A DNA stretch of 64,000 nucleotides, from positions 1,054,001-1,118,000 of the forward strand of contig NW_020167524.1 in NCBI RefSeq assembly GCF_001641265.1. Direction: 5' to 3'. This document shows, piece by piece, positions 1 to 9,023 of the stretch. A program made the translations under genes and the position numbers. The notes beneath the pieces were generated by a model. That model was not told the origin of the DNA and did no database searches. It worked only from the letters and a program-made list of their open reading frames with translations. Source of the stretch: Pseudogymnoascus destructans. Taxonomy: Eukaryota > Ascomycota > Leotiomycetes > Thelebolales > Thelebolaceae. How positions within the stretch are numbered: the stretch's first letter is position 1; every line of letters starts with the position of its first letter.

Positions 1-1260
1 CTCTTTGTTAGGATTGTGGGGTTTGCCATTAGGCTTGAAAGTAGTGTCGAGTTCCATAGGTTAGAGCCAATACCTCTTTGTTTGTCTTCTCTTCTAAGTC
101 CAGTGTTGGTTAGGTGGTCCCCCCTTCTTCTCAAGTTGCCGTTTATAGTGCTGGTTGTTAATCTTCTAGGCCAACTCGATCATCTCCCTAAGGTCATCTG
201 GTTTGTCGGTCCTTGAGATTTCATCCTTTACATGGTCCTTTAGACTTGTGTAGAATTGGTCAAAGATAGCCTCTTCTCCCTAGTTGGTAAGTGTTACATG
301 CTGTTGAAACTCAGTGGTGTATGCAACTGCTAGCCCTCTCTGCCTAAGAGCCTATAGTGCCCTGACTGCATTCCATAATTCATCGATGTCTCTAAAGTTT
401 GCTTTAAGTTGTCTAGTGAATCCAGCCTAGGATACAAAAATCTCCTTCGTTCCTTAGCAGGCTTAGGTGTTGCATTTTCCTTCTGATGTTTAATGGGTCA
501 TGTAGTTGGCGAGGTAATTAGAGATCCATTCTAAGGCTGGTCCTTGTAGGAGGGCCACGGCCTATAGGATCTGTTCCACTTCTTAGGTGAAGTGTCTGGC
601 ATTAAATGCTATCTATAGCTCCCTCTAGATGAGAAACTCTTGAGCTTCTTGCAATTCCTATGATAGGTATTTGTAAGGACACAGGGCACCCAGCTCACAG
701 TAATAGCATATGAGAGTGCGAGTCGGAGGCTAAACGGATGCTATCCTATAGGTCTACTATGAAGGATACAAAAAAGATGAAGGGGGAACCCCGTTAAGTC
801 TGTTTCCTTAACTACCCGAAACGGGCCCGACTCGGTTATTCCAACCCTAGCCCTGAACCTTCCACCGCAACAGGTCCGCATCGACCCTGAACCCTAGACC
901 CTTACCGTCCCCCACTATAGTGTAACTCGCTATGTGCTCCTCTACTGGTTCGAAACCACACCGAGTCAAATTTCATGCTTGTAGTGACCGTAACAGCTCT
1001 GAGGCAGGTTCTTCGAGTATCTAGGTAAGGAGGCATCCTTACAGTATTAGGGAATGCAATCTTAAGCTTGTCTAAGGGTGAGCCTGTGTGGCTTCAATGG
1101 TAGGTTTAGTGGCTACCTTCCCTTTTGTTTCAACATTTGAGTGATTTGTGCTTCGCTCTATCTCCTTTGATAAAATTTGAATTTCTCTAATGCTCCTTGA
1201 TATATATATAAATGTCAATGTGCTCTTGCTCCAATAATGCTTGAGACAATATTCTGGGCT
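1..1260 (-). pseudogene. Degenerate Ty3/Gypsy Gag fragment
   Basis: Read on the minus strand, this stretch encodes recognisable retrotransposon Gag blocks: a start-like segment near 1245 (LSQALLEQE), a segment near 540 (LQGPALEWISNYLANYMTH) and one near 280-200 (FDQFYTSLKDHVKDEISR). It is interrupted by many stops, several of which look like TAG from CAG or TGG, as expected from C-to-T decay such as RIP. A 372-bp LTR-like element is inserted at 672-1043; the Gag frame continues across it once it and one target repeat are removed. Protease and reverse transcriptase would lie beyond the left edge of the window. The right limit is approximate. No open frame survives. Confidence 0.7.
672..1043 (+). 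mobile_element. 372-bp solo LTR-like element, copy 1
   Basis: The element starts TGTAAGGA and ends TCCTTACA (8-bp inverted ends, TG...CA as in LTRs) and is flanked by a perfect 5-bp direct repeat GTATT at 667-671 and 1044-1048. A second copy of exactly 372 bp lies at 9682-10053 in the opposite orientation, with very few differences, so both insertions look recent. On the plus strand here it carries TATAGTGTAAC (916-926), which resembles a tRNA-Glu A box, and GGTTCGAAACC (947-957), close to the pol III B-box consensus. It is either a solo LTR or a short non-autonomous element. No internal coding sequence. Confidence 0.8.
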
Positions 1261-1662
1261 TTGATTTAACGAAGCTATAGTTTTCTACATTGGAGCCTAT
1301 TGTCGAAACCCGACGGAATCCAGAAATAGACTCTTCTGTCGTAACCTTGTGGTATAATCTTAATTGGTGCTTATCAGAAGTTTCATATTTCCAACCCCCT
1401 GGGCAAAGTTGGAGCGGCAAAGTTTTTGCCGCCGACGCTCGGCCTGTTAGTCGCCGCCACACCGACCGATTCTAACCACTCAAGCCGAGGCTCTTTCGTC
1501 GCGTCCCTGCATATTGGCCACGCAATTCGGGTTTCCCCTTGCCTCAACGTTCTATATCGAATTCTTCAACAGAACGACCCACTCTACCGCCAATCCTATC
1601 GCTAGGAATAGTTCTTACCACCGGCTTCCGTTCTGTTGGTGCTGCCTAGCGTGCTTGTCCCA
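1261..1662. other. Intergenic, probable promoter of the thioesterase gene
   Basis: No gene is visible. The left part (to about 1390) may be the untranslated leader of the dead Gypsy element. The right part is GC-richer and leads into the gene starting at 1663. No clear TATA box was identified. Confidence 0.4.
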
Positions 1663-2619
1663 ATGTCGGCCATTATGCGACTGCCCGGTGGGCAGAACAA
1701 GATATTGTTGGGCCTCTCAAGGACTCACTTAAGTGCAAAGCCCGCTGCTGCCAAACCCAATTTCTTTCCTCACTCGAGCTCCCGTACATTCACAAACACA
1801 ACGTATAGGAGAACTGCTGCAGGTAATTGCCTCCACCCCAATGCTCACAAGCTGTACTGATTAAAGCTGCTAGAATCCATACCTGCCCCCGCCAAAAAAT
1901 CACTCCCGCTCCGAATACTTTATTTCACCGCACTTGCAGTCGGATTCACCACTGCGGGCTTCCTGATGGCGGCCGCACCAGCAATCTCCACGGCGAGAGA
2001 GTTTCTCAACGTGCCCTCCGACGAGGAGACTCTGTCGTTATACACCCCCGAGGATGCGAAAGCCCAAGAAGTTGAGGACTTCATCAACAACCACCACCTC
2101 GCGCGCGAGCTCAGGAGCAAGCCGGAGTACAGAGAGTCGAGACCGCATCTGAAGATTCCCAAGGGAGTGCGCGAGCAAAGCCTCACGGGCGGAACCCTGA
2201 CCGGCCCCAACCGCGTCGTCGTCCCGCCGTTTGCCTGGAATGAGGAGGGCGGAAAGTCTATGGTCACCATCTCATACCTCGGCCGTGATCTATGCGGTCA
2301 CCCTGGCATCATTCATGGTGGTTTCCTTGCTACCATGCTGGATGAGGGCCTGGCACGCTGTTGCTTCGAGGCCCTACCGAACAAGGTCGGCATGACTGCG
2401 AATTTGAACATCAACTACCGCAGCCCGGCGCCGGCGGATACCTTCGTTGCACTGCGAGCTAAGACGATTAAGGCGGAGGGGAGGAAGGCATGGGTGGAAG
2501 GTCACATTGAGACCTTGGTTGGCGAGGGAGAGACGCCTGTGGTGCTGGCAGAGGCCACTGCGCTGTTCATTGAGCCACGCCAAGCTGCGCGTTTGGCAGC
2601 GCTGAACCCTACCAAATAA
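1663..2619 (+). CDS. Mitochondrial-type hot-dog thioesterase family protein
   Basis: Two exons, 1663-1822 and 1874-2619, separated by a 51-nt intron (GTAATT...TAG, phase 1), give 301 residues. The N-terminus is basic and Ser/Thr-rich, like a mitochondrial presequence. Around residues 68-90 a hydrophobic stretch (LRILYFTALAVGFTTAGFLM) could span a membrane. The C-terminal half is a 4HBT-type hot-dog fold with the family signature GHPGIIHGGFLATMLDE and a later block NYRSPAPADT. Architecture matches the fungal UPF0644/PaaI-like proteins, which are mitochondrial and presumed acyl-CoA thioesterases; the substrate cannot be read from sequence. ATG 1663 is the first in frame and keeps the presequence. 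An ATG at 1966 also begins an open frame but would lose targeting and membrane segment. Intact host gene without signs of decay, unlike its surroundings. Confidence 0.85.
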
Positions 2620-2923
2620 GAAATAAGGGACGTGTGTCATATTGCGCATATCTACTTGGCATGAATACGGCTACATACAAGCTGGTGGTCTGTTCTGTGG
2701 AGGGGAAATGGAAAGAGGATGTTCCCGTTTTTAGAATAAAGCAGGATCTAGATTTAAATGGCTAGAGAGAGGATACTATACTACAAGAGGGGGGATTGAG
2801 GCTTGATATAGAACATAATGAAGTACCGAATGAAATAAAACCCAGCCAATAATGCCAAATGGCAAAAAAAAAAAAATTTAACAAAAAAAAACATTCTGAA
2901 CCATGAGCTCAGAGAAGAATGAA
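2620..2923. other. Thioesterase 3' region
   Basis: Downstream untranslated and intergenic sequence with A-runs near 2866-2890 between the thioesterase stop and the tRNA. On the minus strand the A-runs would read as T-runs only after the tRNA 3' end (which is at 2924), so they could serve as the pol III terminator of the tRNA gene. Confidence 0.4.
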
Positions 2924-3005
2924 CTCTCTGACGGGGAGTCGAACCCCGGTCTCCCGCGCTTTGTCGAATGACAAGCGGAAATCATGACCGTTAGACCATC
3001 AAAGA
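2924..3005 (-). tRNA. tRNA-Asp (anticodon GTC) with a 10-nt intron
   Basis: On the minus strand a full cloverleaf folds. The acceptor TCTTTGA pairs with TCAGAGA, discriminator G. The D arm is GTC/GAT around TAACGGTCAT. The anticodon stem TCCGC/GCGGG holds loop TTGTCA...C with anticodon GTC. The variable loop is AGACC, and the T arm CGGGG/CCCCG holds loop TTCGACT. Between positions 37 and 38 lie ten extra bases (TTCGACAAAG), the normal site of a nuclear tRNA intron. Mature length is 72 nt. The arrangement closely follows the yeast-type tRNA-Asp. The B box GGTTCGACTCC is exact. Confidence 0.9.
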
Positions 3006-3394
3006 CTTTGAACAGGAAACCCCTAACGGGTTACAAGAACTGGTGCCGCTTTTCGTCAGTTTTTCCGGAGCTAGTAACCGAAAAGTTGATGCCTGGCTTC
3101 GGGGTTCGGTTTTATCATTGTCCGATTCCTGAGCCCAGTTTCCTCGTTGGCACAAAAGACTGTTTTTAGAATTATGCGCAACACGGCTTCTTGCTTTCCG
3201 TCCTCTGTGGTCATGAGCCCGTCCAAAATTCGTTGGACTATCGTGGCAAAACATGCCGTCTATCTTGGTATCGGATACTAAAGCGACGACCGGTCTTGTC
3301 CCGAGGAAGCTGCAAAACGCAAGAGGCCGTACAGTGTTTTTCGAGGTAAGAATATCAACATTTGCATAACGTAAGTCGTGGCGTACTGGCGGTA
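3006..3394. other. Intergenic between tRNA and first pogo element
   Basis: No coding or RNA signal found. This is the junction between the host gene region and the transposon-rich region. Confidence 0.4.
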
Positions 3395-3424
3395 GTGGGG
3401 TTGGAACATCGTGAAATATATACT

Positions 3425-6083
3425 CTAATCCTCAATTAAAATACAATTAGATACTTCTCCTAAGTCCTCTTCAATAGATTCTTCATCTCCTTGCTCAATT
3501 ATAGCCTTGTTTGTAGTTCTACTACCTGTTGCTGTTGACTTCTGTCGAGTAGCCTCCTCTGCTTCAACGACCTGTAGCTGCAATTCCCTTGTAGAAATAT
3601 GAAAATGACCCTTTAAAATTGCTCGCTTGCCTTTTTGCTGTACTCTCCGAGCTTGAACAATTGATCGTAGATTGTCAGTATCACGTTGTTGTAGAAAATT
3701 GCGTGTATTTAGTCGCTCTGTTGCATCTGCTAACTTTTGAATATATCGCTTTGTAGGTGTGTTTAACACTGTACGGGCTTCAAGAATAGCAGAGAGTACT
3801 GTATTTGCTTTCCGTAGTGTTGTAAAGTCAGGTGGGCTACTATTTTGAAAGACAGTATCAAAAATATCATGTCATTGTGGTGTTTGAGGCCGTTGTTCAA
3901 CTTCAATAACTTCTTGAAGTGTCACTTCACGGATAATTCGTCGTGGTTCAAATGGTTGTAGTCCTGCTCCTCTCCATGCTGAAGTGATATTTTGAGTTGA
4001 AAATTCTAACTCTCTTGCTGTTATATATGCAGATAGCCACTCTGCTTTTTTCACATGTAGGAGTTGTGCTTCATTTAAATGTGAAAGAGCTGTTGTAAGC
4101 CTCTTTTTCAATGGTCCAAAAATTGCAACATCAAGTGGCTGTAACACATGTGAAGTATGTGGCGGTAATATAAGGATTGATATGCGATTTTGTATACAGT
4201 GAGAAATGAAATTCCCACTTATATGACTGTCATGGCCGTCGCAAATAAGAAGGCGTTGTTGTTGTCCTCCATTTGCTTTTGCACATGTTGCAGGCTCAAA
4301 TACATGCTTGAGCCACAAGTCCATGTAAATTGCTTGTCCATCCTTTTGAATTTGCAGAGAAGTGCCACTTATTTATCACATCTTGTGAAATCCAACTATG
4401 TAGTAGATTTTGGTCTTTGAATATAATAAGAGGATTGATAGTTGTGCCGTCCATGCAAATACACTCAACTGCAGAAACCCATTCTTGTCGACCTTGATGT
4501 GCTTGATGACGTGTACGAAGTGTATAGTCAATAATAATCCGTGTAGATTCCATTGTTCCGATTGAGAATCCCATCTCATCCATGTTATACACATTGTATT
4601 CTTTGATGTCTAGACGCATTATAAGCTCCTTATACGCGTCAAACCACCCTTGTACGACTTGTTTTGTATCTCCACTCATCCTTTGCACTTCAATTCATCT
4701 TCCTAGTCGTACTTGTAGATGTGGATGTCGTTTAATAAAGCGTGGAACCCAATCTTGTCCTAATGGAAGGTGTGGTATAGGTTGAAATTGTTCGTGAAGT
4801 TGATTGTGAAGTTGGTCGTGTAAATTAAAAACCCGGCAATGGTCTGCTCGAACCTATTCTGCAATTTATCGTAGTATTCGGTGTAATGGTGGGTGCACCA
4901 GATATGAGAATCTAGCCACCCAAGGAAGGGATTACTAAGACAACACACTGTCTTAGGAAACAGAGCCAAAGGGTTGTAGCTTAGACTATTCCACAACGCA
5001 GCAATCAGGTGTATGATGTGGTGAAGTGGTTTAGACAAGTTGCAACAAATGTTGAGTCTGAGAACTCAGGGGTAAGTCAGAGGTTAGCACCTCACTGACT
5101 TTTCAAAAACAGAGAATAACAAGATCAATGCTTGGAAGCTTGGAAAAGACGTAGAAGTATGTGCTAGTCGATTTACTGTATTGCCTGCTTGCCCTTTCTT
5201 AAGGAAAGGGCAATCCTATTTATGCCAAAGGAGTGTAGTTCTCTCATTTTCCATGACTTTCCATGACTAACCAGGCTTGGTAAATGTATTAGAAATCAAG
5301 TGCGACCCACAACTAGCTTGCTAATCATGTAGTGAACGTAAGAGAATCCCATAGAACCATCTCTTGGGTTCCTAGCCTATAGGAAGTGAAAAGGAGGTCC
5401 AAGGTCAGAGTACCTATAGACAAATTATGTCATAACTTAACCAATCTTGTGGGTAACTAAGGAGCGATGACGTGTAATGAATCATAGAGGGTTGTAGAAG
5501 CTTCTAGAGCTATCGTTCATGTTCCTAGGCCTCTAGTTGGTAGAGATATGCCATGTGGTAGTATTGGCCCACCCCCTTAAGGAGGAGATTTTCTTAATAA
5601 CTTGTTCAATGAGTGTCCAAATGATATGCCGTGATGTATGTAGCATAAACAGATGTAGTAGAAGAGTTTGCAGCAATCGTTGAGTAGTATTGCTTCTGTT
5701 GTTGGTGTGATAAGCCAAGATATGTATGGTGACTTGTAGGTTTGAGGAGGAGATTTCTAAGTTTGCTCTTGAGTTTGATAGCAAACTGAGTGCAACGAAT
5801 GTCAGTATGACATTCGGTGGCTAGGTGCATATCCGCTACTTGTTAGCTCTCTAATCCACTTTAAGAGTGTTTCTTCTTGCGTTTTTGATAATAGTTGTTG
5901 TTTTTTATGTGCTTCTACGCGTGTGAGGCCTCCATTCATACGACAACGGATAGATTGTTCTGGGAGGTCAAATGCTTTGGCAGCTACATACACTGACTTA
6001 TATTGTTTGGAATGAATAGCTAATATAGCTTGATCTATTGCAATATTACGCTCTTGAGCTTCTATGCTCTTTCGGCGTACCAT
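3425..6083 (-). pseudogene. Broken pogo/Fot (DDE_1) transposase
   Basis: The N-terminus starts at ATG 6083 (MVRRKSIEAQERN) with a Psq-type helix-turn-helix. A CENP-B-like HTH follows the LTR insertion. Catalytic blocks are YNMDEMGFSIG (near 4570), LLICDGHDSH (near 4230) and SHVLQPLDVAIFGPLKKR (near 4140), the three acidic positions of the DDE_1 fold. The tail (3769-3425) is basic and coiled-coil-like. Besides the 931-bp LTR at 4882-5812 there are in-frame stops near 4840-4700, a frame change near 4310 and a stop at 3872. It cannot make active transposase. Confidence 0.8.
4882..5812 (-). mobile_element. Solo LTR of the window's chromovirus family
   Basis: It starts TGTAATGGTGGG and ends GTCAGTATGACA on the plus strand, so the LTR reads on the minus strand. 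Length is 931 bp against 937 bp for the LTRs of the full element at 17223-23953; a 5-bp and a 1-bp deletion account for the difference. Perfect 5-bp target repeat TTCGG at 4877-4881 and 5813-5817. A lone LTR with its own target repeat indicates recombination between two LTRs that removed the interior. Open frames inside it recur in every LTR copy and are not genes. Confidence 0.92.
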
Positions 6084-6371
6084 AATGGAGTTGGGTAGGT
6101 AAGATGGTAAGTTTGATGGGGTGGTTCTAGCCCCACTAGATGGCTTTAGCAGCCAGGCCGAACAGTTGTTGGCCAAGGCCTGAAGAAGAAGGTGCCAATC
6201 TACTATAGAGGCATAGTATATAGCCTAGGCTCAGTTGATTGTAGCACTCATAGACCCTAGTTAATAGAAGTAGCTATGCCTAATATAGTAATATCAAAAT
6301 TCACATTACCCCCTAAGTGACAATTTTTGGACCTGCTTGAATCGTTCCCATTTTACAACGCTGGACTTGGC

Positions 6372-6727
6372 CATTTTGGCGAGAAATGGGAGAGCTGCGG
6401 AAACTGGAGTTTAGCTATGACCTAACAAGGGAAATTACTAGTAAATTGTATGTAATTCTCCCCTTCCGGCCATACCCCCTACGGCGTTCCCTTTGTAATC
6501 CCCTATGTGACTAGAGCCCTTTGTTCCCTCTGTAGAATACTGGCCTTTGATAAATTTTTCTACTTCAGTAAGTGCTTTGGAACTGGGCCGGTGGGGGGAG
6601 AGGTGGTGGCGGCTGGAAAAGATACATGATGGTACTTCTATTGCCATATATATATATGCAAGTTGAAGTACCTATATGTACCCTTTTGCGACCGCCACCA
6701 CCTTCGCGCCCATTTCTTGCCAAAATG
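6372..6727. repeat. Fold-back inverted repeat
   Basis: The outer arms CATTTTGGCGAGAAATGGG (6372-6390) and CCCATTTCTTGCCAAAATG (6709-6727) are inverted with one mismatch. An inner imperfect palindrome has arms at about 6601-6638 and 6665-6703 (GGTGGTGGCGG against CCGCCACCACC, then GGTACTTC against GAAGTACC) around a TATATATATA centre. About 200 bp sits only in the left arm, suggesting a later insertion. It looks like a miniature or fold-back element, with no coding capacity; no target repeat was identified. Confidence 0.55.
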
Positions 6728-6777
6728 ATTTTTTCCTGCTTACAGGTTTTGTTAGCTAGAAATAGTACTTACCCCTG

Positions 6778-7092
6778 ATGCAATTGCCATATAAAATTGG
6801 TTATAGATGCATTTCTACGAAGTACCTTCTAAAGCATTGCAAATTCTCAAATGACAGCACCAACACCAGTACCAACACCAGCGTTCTAATGCCAGTTCAT
6901 AGACAGCAAATACTAATAGCTGCTATTGCTACCAGTCTACTCCTTTTACGGGTACGCCGTCGCCGCCGCCAGCTTCAGTTCGAAAGATCTCAGCGTCGAT
7001 ACCGGCCGCCACTCAAATATGAGCAGAAGACCTGGAGTCTTACATCGTGGGGTCAGGATTCACCAGTTAAAGTAAAGCATTATCTTCGGTAA
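6778..7092 (+). pseudogene. Unrecognised N-terminal fragment, possibly of a transposase
   Basis: An open frame of about 100 residues with an Arg-rich block (RVRRRRRQLQFERSQRRYRPP) followed by KTWSLTSWGQDSPVKVKHYLR, ending at a possible splice donor (GGTAAATATACC). Position, composition and lack of a C-terminal part suggest the 5' end of a mobile-element gene, perhaps PIF/Harbinger-like, cut off by later insertions. I cannot assign it securely. Confidence 0.25.
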
Positions 7093-7144
7093 ATATACCT
7101 TCTTATTCAATTAAATAGTATACTATACTATACTACACTAATTA

Positions 7145-9021
7145 ACGTGCATGTATAACGAAAGTGCCAAACAAGCGAAAGTGCCAAACAAGCGAAAGTG
7201 CCAAAATATCGTGACTACCCCATAAGAATTGCGATAAATCCACCACAACAATATAAATTAATTAAAACTACTCAGAGTCCTCTTCCTCAGACCTGTCTAT
7301 TACAATCTGACAAGTGCGCGCATTGTGTCCAGTCTCACCACACTTGCCACAGCGACGTGCATGGGTTTCTTCCCTTGGCTTCCGACCACTACTTGCCCTT
7401 ATTTCTTGTTCTACTTGCTGCACAACGTCCCTCTCGTCCTGTAGCTCCTGTGCTACCTGTTGACTAAGTGATCCTCCTTGCTGTAGTCGTGTTTTTTTAG
7501 CTCTCCGGCGCTTGCTTAGCACTTCATTTGCCTGTCGCAGGTTTTGGTTCTCTGCTTTTAACAATGCTAATTGATGCATTATTTGCGATGAACCCTTTGT
7601 AAACTGGTCAACAGCTGCATAGATTGAGGTTGGAGAGCTATTTTGATGATGCGCAATTCGGTTTTTAATGAAAGTAGACTGTGATACAGCTTCAGTTGGG
7701 TTATTTGGTGTCTGAGAAACCCATGGTTGAGCGATGTTTGGGAGAGAGGTTGGAGGTGTTGGCGTCTTAAACCTAAGGTCAAGTGTAGATATTACACTCT
7801 CAGGGCTAAATGAAAAAAGCCCAGCATCTCGGAACCCTCCCTGAATCTTGCTTTCTGTCATTGCAATGTTAAATGCAGCATGGAAGGCAGGAAAGAAGTC
7901 ATCCTTAGTAATGTGAATAATATGAGCCCGCATCATATCTTCAATTTGCCGACCGTAAGCTCTCTTTAATGGGCCAAAACAGCCAACATCAAGTGGTTGG
8001 AGTATATGGGAAGAGTGAGCAGGCATACAAAGCGTAATAATGTTGTGTTCTTTGCAGTACTCCCCAAACTTGTCTGAGTGGTGGCTCTCATGACCATCAA
8101 GGACTAACAAGCGATAACCACCAACACTCCGGGGCTTTGTGTGCTTCTCAAAATGCTGAATCCAATCCATACCTCTCTCGTTTGTAGTCCAGCCATTTGC
8201 AGTAACAGCGATTACCCAATCTGCTGGAAATCCGCTATTCTCATACCAAGATGCAAGGTGGTTTTTACCTGCCACAATGACAAATGGCGGCACTGCCCAA
8301 CCTTGAGAACTAATGCCTTGGATTACTGTAACCCATTCCCGATTGCCAGGCTGCACCTTTTTTGCCTTTGCCTGCCCATCTGAGCTCGTTACTACCGTTG
8401 CGCTTGAGATGATGCCCATCATAAACCCAGTCTCGTCAAAGTTGTAGATATCTGTATTGTTGATGCCATACTTTAGAATTGTGTTCCATACAAGCTCAAA
8501 CCAGCCACGAATGACTTCTGGATCTTCGCACTTAGCCCTCTGGTAGTCGTATTTTCGCTGGAAGCGTGTCCGGAGCTCTACATGGCGCTTAACAAAGTTT
8601 GAAGCCCAACGTGACCCGACGCATGGCGCATCGCGTGTTGCAAGTAGTCGATTTGCCATATCTTCAACAATAGACAACTGAGGAGGGAACCCTTTAGCAG
8701 CTAAGTCAAGTATATACTGAACAAGAACTGATTCCTCTAGGTTACTTAATTTCCGTAAGTTGGCTTGGATATCGCGTCGTGAAGGTACGCCTTGTAAACG
8801 GTGACGTAGCTTGCGGTGGTCTACGGAATAGATCCTAGCTGCAACTCGAAGGCGCAAATTTGGGTCGCTTTGCATAGCTTGGATAGCTAGCACTAATTTG
8901 CTTTCATCATTTTTATGGCGCATGTTTTGTTGTGGAGGAATTTAACATTTAGTTGGGGGGGTTGGTCACCGCATGATTTTGGCACTTTCGCTTGTTTGGC
9001 ACTTTCGTTATACATGCACGT
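7145..9021 (-). mobile_element. Apparently intact Fot/pogo-type transposon
   Basis: The terminal inverted repeats begin ACGTGCATGTATAACGAAAG on both strands and contain direct repeats of a 17-bp unit (CGAAAGTGCCAAACAAG): three copies at the left end, two at the right. TA flanks both ends (7143-7144 and 9022-9023). Length is 1877 bp with a single uninterrupted transposase on the minus strand. It is about 90% like the dead copy at 24278-26137, whose repeats read GCGCC instead of GTGCC. It lies at the left border of the hAT sequence. Confidence 0.9.
7268..8923 (-). CDS. Fot/pogo-family transposase (DDE_1) with C-terminal CCHC knuckle
   Basis: 551 residues, uninterrupted, starting MRHKNDESK. Order: Psq-like HTH (about 1-50), CENP-B/Tc5-type DNA-binding HTH (about 60-130), then the DDE_1 catalytic core with YNFDETGFMMG (about 160), LLVLDGHESHH (about 275) and SSHILQPLDVGCFGPLK (about 310), giving the three acidic residues of the pogo family. 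The tail has a coiled-coil region (ALLKAENQNLRQANEVLSKRRR), a zinc knuckle CGKCGETGHNARTC (about 525-540) and an acidic end. It would cut and paste the element at TA sites. All motifs and both ends are present, so this copy may be active. Confidence 0.9.
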   Translation of the reverse strand: MRHKNDESKLVLAIQAMQSDPNLRLRVAARIYSVDHRKLRHRLQGVPSRRDIQANLRKLSNLEESVLVQYILDLAAKGFPPQLSIVEDMANRLLATRDAPCVGSRWASNFVKRHVELRTRFQRKYDYQRAKCEDPEVIRGWFELVWNTILKYGINNTDIYNFDETGFMMGIISSATVVTSSDGQAKAKKVQPGNREWVTVIQGISSQGWAVPPFVIVAGKNHLASWYENSGFPADWVIAVTANGWTTNERGMDWIQHFEKHTKPRSVGGYRLLVLDGHESHHSDKFGEYCKEHNIITLCMPAHSSHILQPLDVGCFGPLKRAYGRQIEDMMRAHIIHITKDDFFPAFHAAFNIAMTESKIQGGFRDAGLFSFSPESVISTLDLRFKTPTPPTSLPNIAQPWVSQTPNNPTEAVSQSTFIKNRIAHHQNSSPTSIYAAVDQFTKGSSQIMHQLALLKAENQNLRQANEVLSKRRRAKKTRLQQGGSLSQQVAQELQDERDVVQQVEQEIRASSGRKPREETHARRCGKCGETGHNARTCQIVIDRSEEEDSE

Positions 9022-9023
9022 TA

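Larger units (their letters stand above)
3395..6136 (-). mobile_element. Dead pogo/Fot-type DNA transposon split by a solo LTR
   Basis: The ends form a short imperfect inverted repeat (GTGGGGTTGGAAC at 3395; its counterpart GTGGGGCTAGAAC ends at 6136 on the other strand). Each end is flanked by the TA dinucleotide that pogo elements duplicate (3393-3394 and 6137-6138). Without the inserted LTR (4882-5812 plus one TTCGG repeat) the element is about 1.8 kb, normal for this family. The transposase lies on the minus strand and is broken. Confidence 0.8.
6137..7144. other. Repeat-derived region between two pogo elements
   Basis: No intact gene. It holds a fold-back repeat (6372-6727), an open frame at 6778-7092 and a short AT-rich stretch (7093-7144). 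Confidence 0.4.

Noticed and set aside
1187..1462. Minus-strand frame of 91 codons
   Set aside because: Spans the border of the dead Gypsy leader and intergenic sequence; composition is not protein-like outside the Gag start.
5533..5830. Open frames of 61-101 residues (MLSNSRANLEIS..., WTLIEQVIKKISSLRGW...)
   Set aside because: The same frames recur at 17880, 23674, 53200 and 55578 because they lie in LTR copies; no conserved protein is implied.
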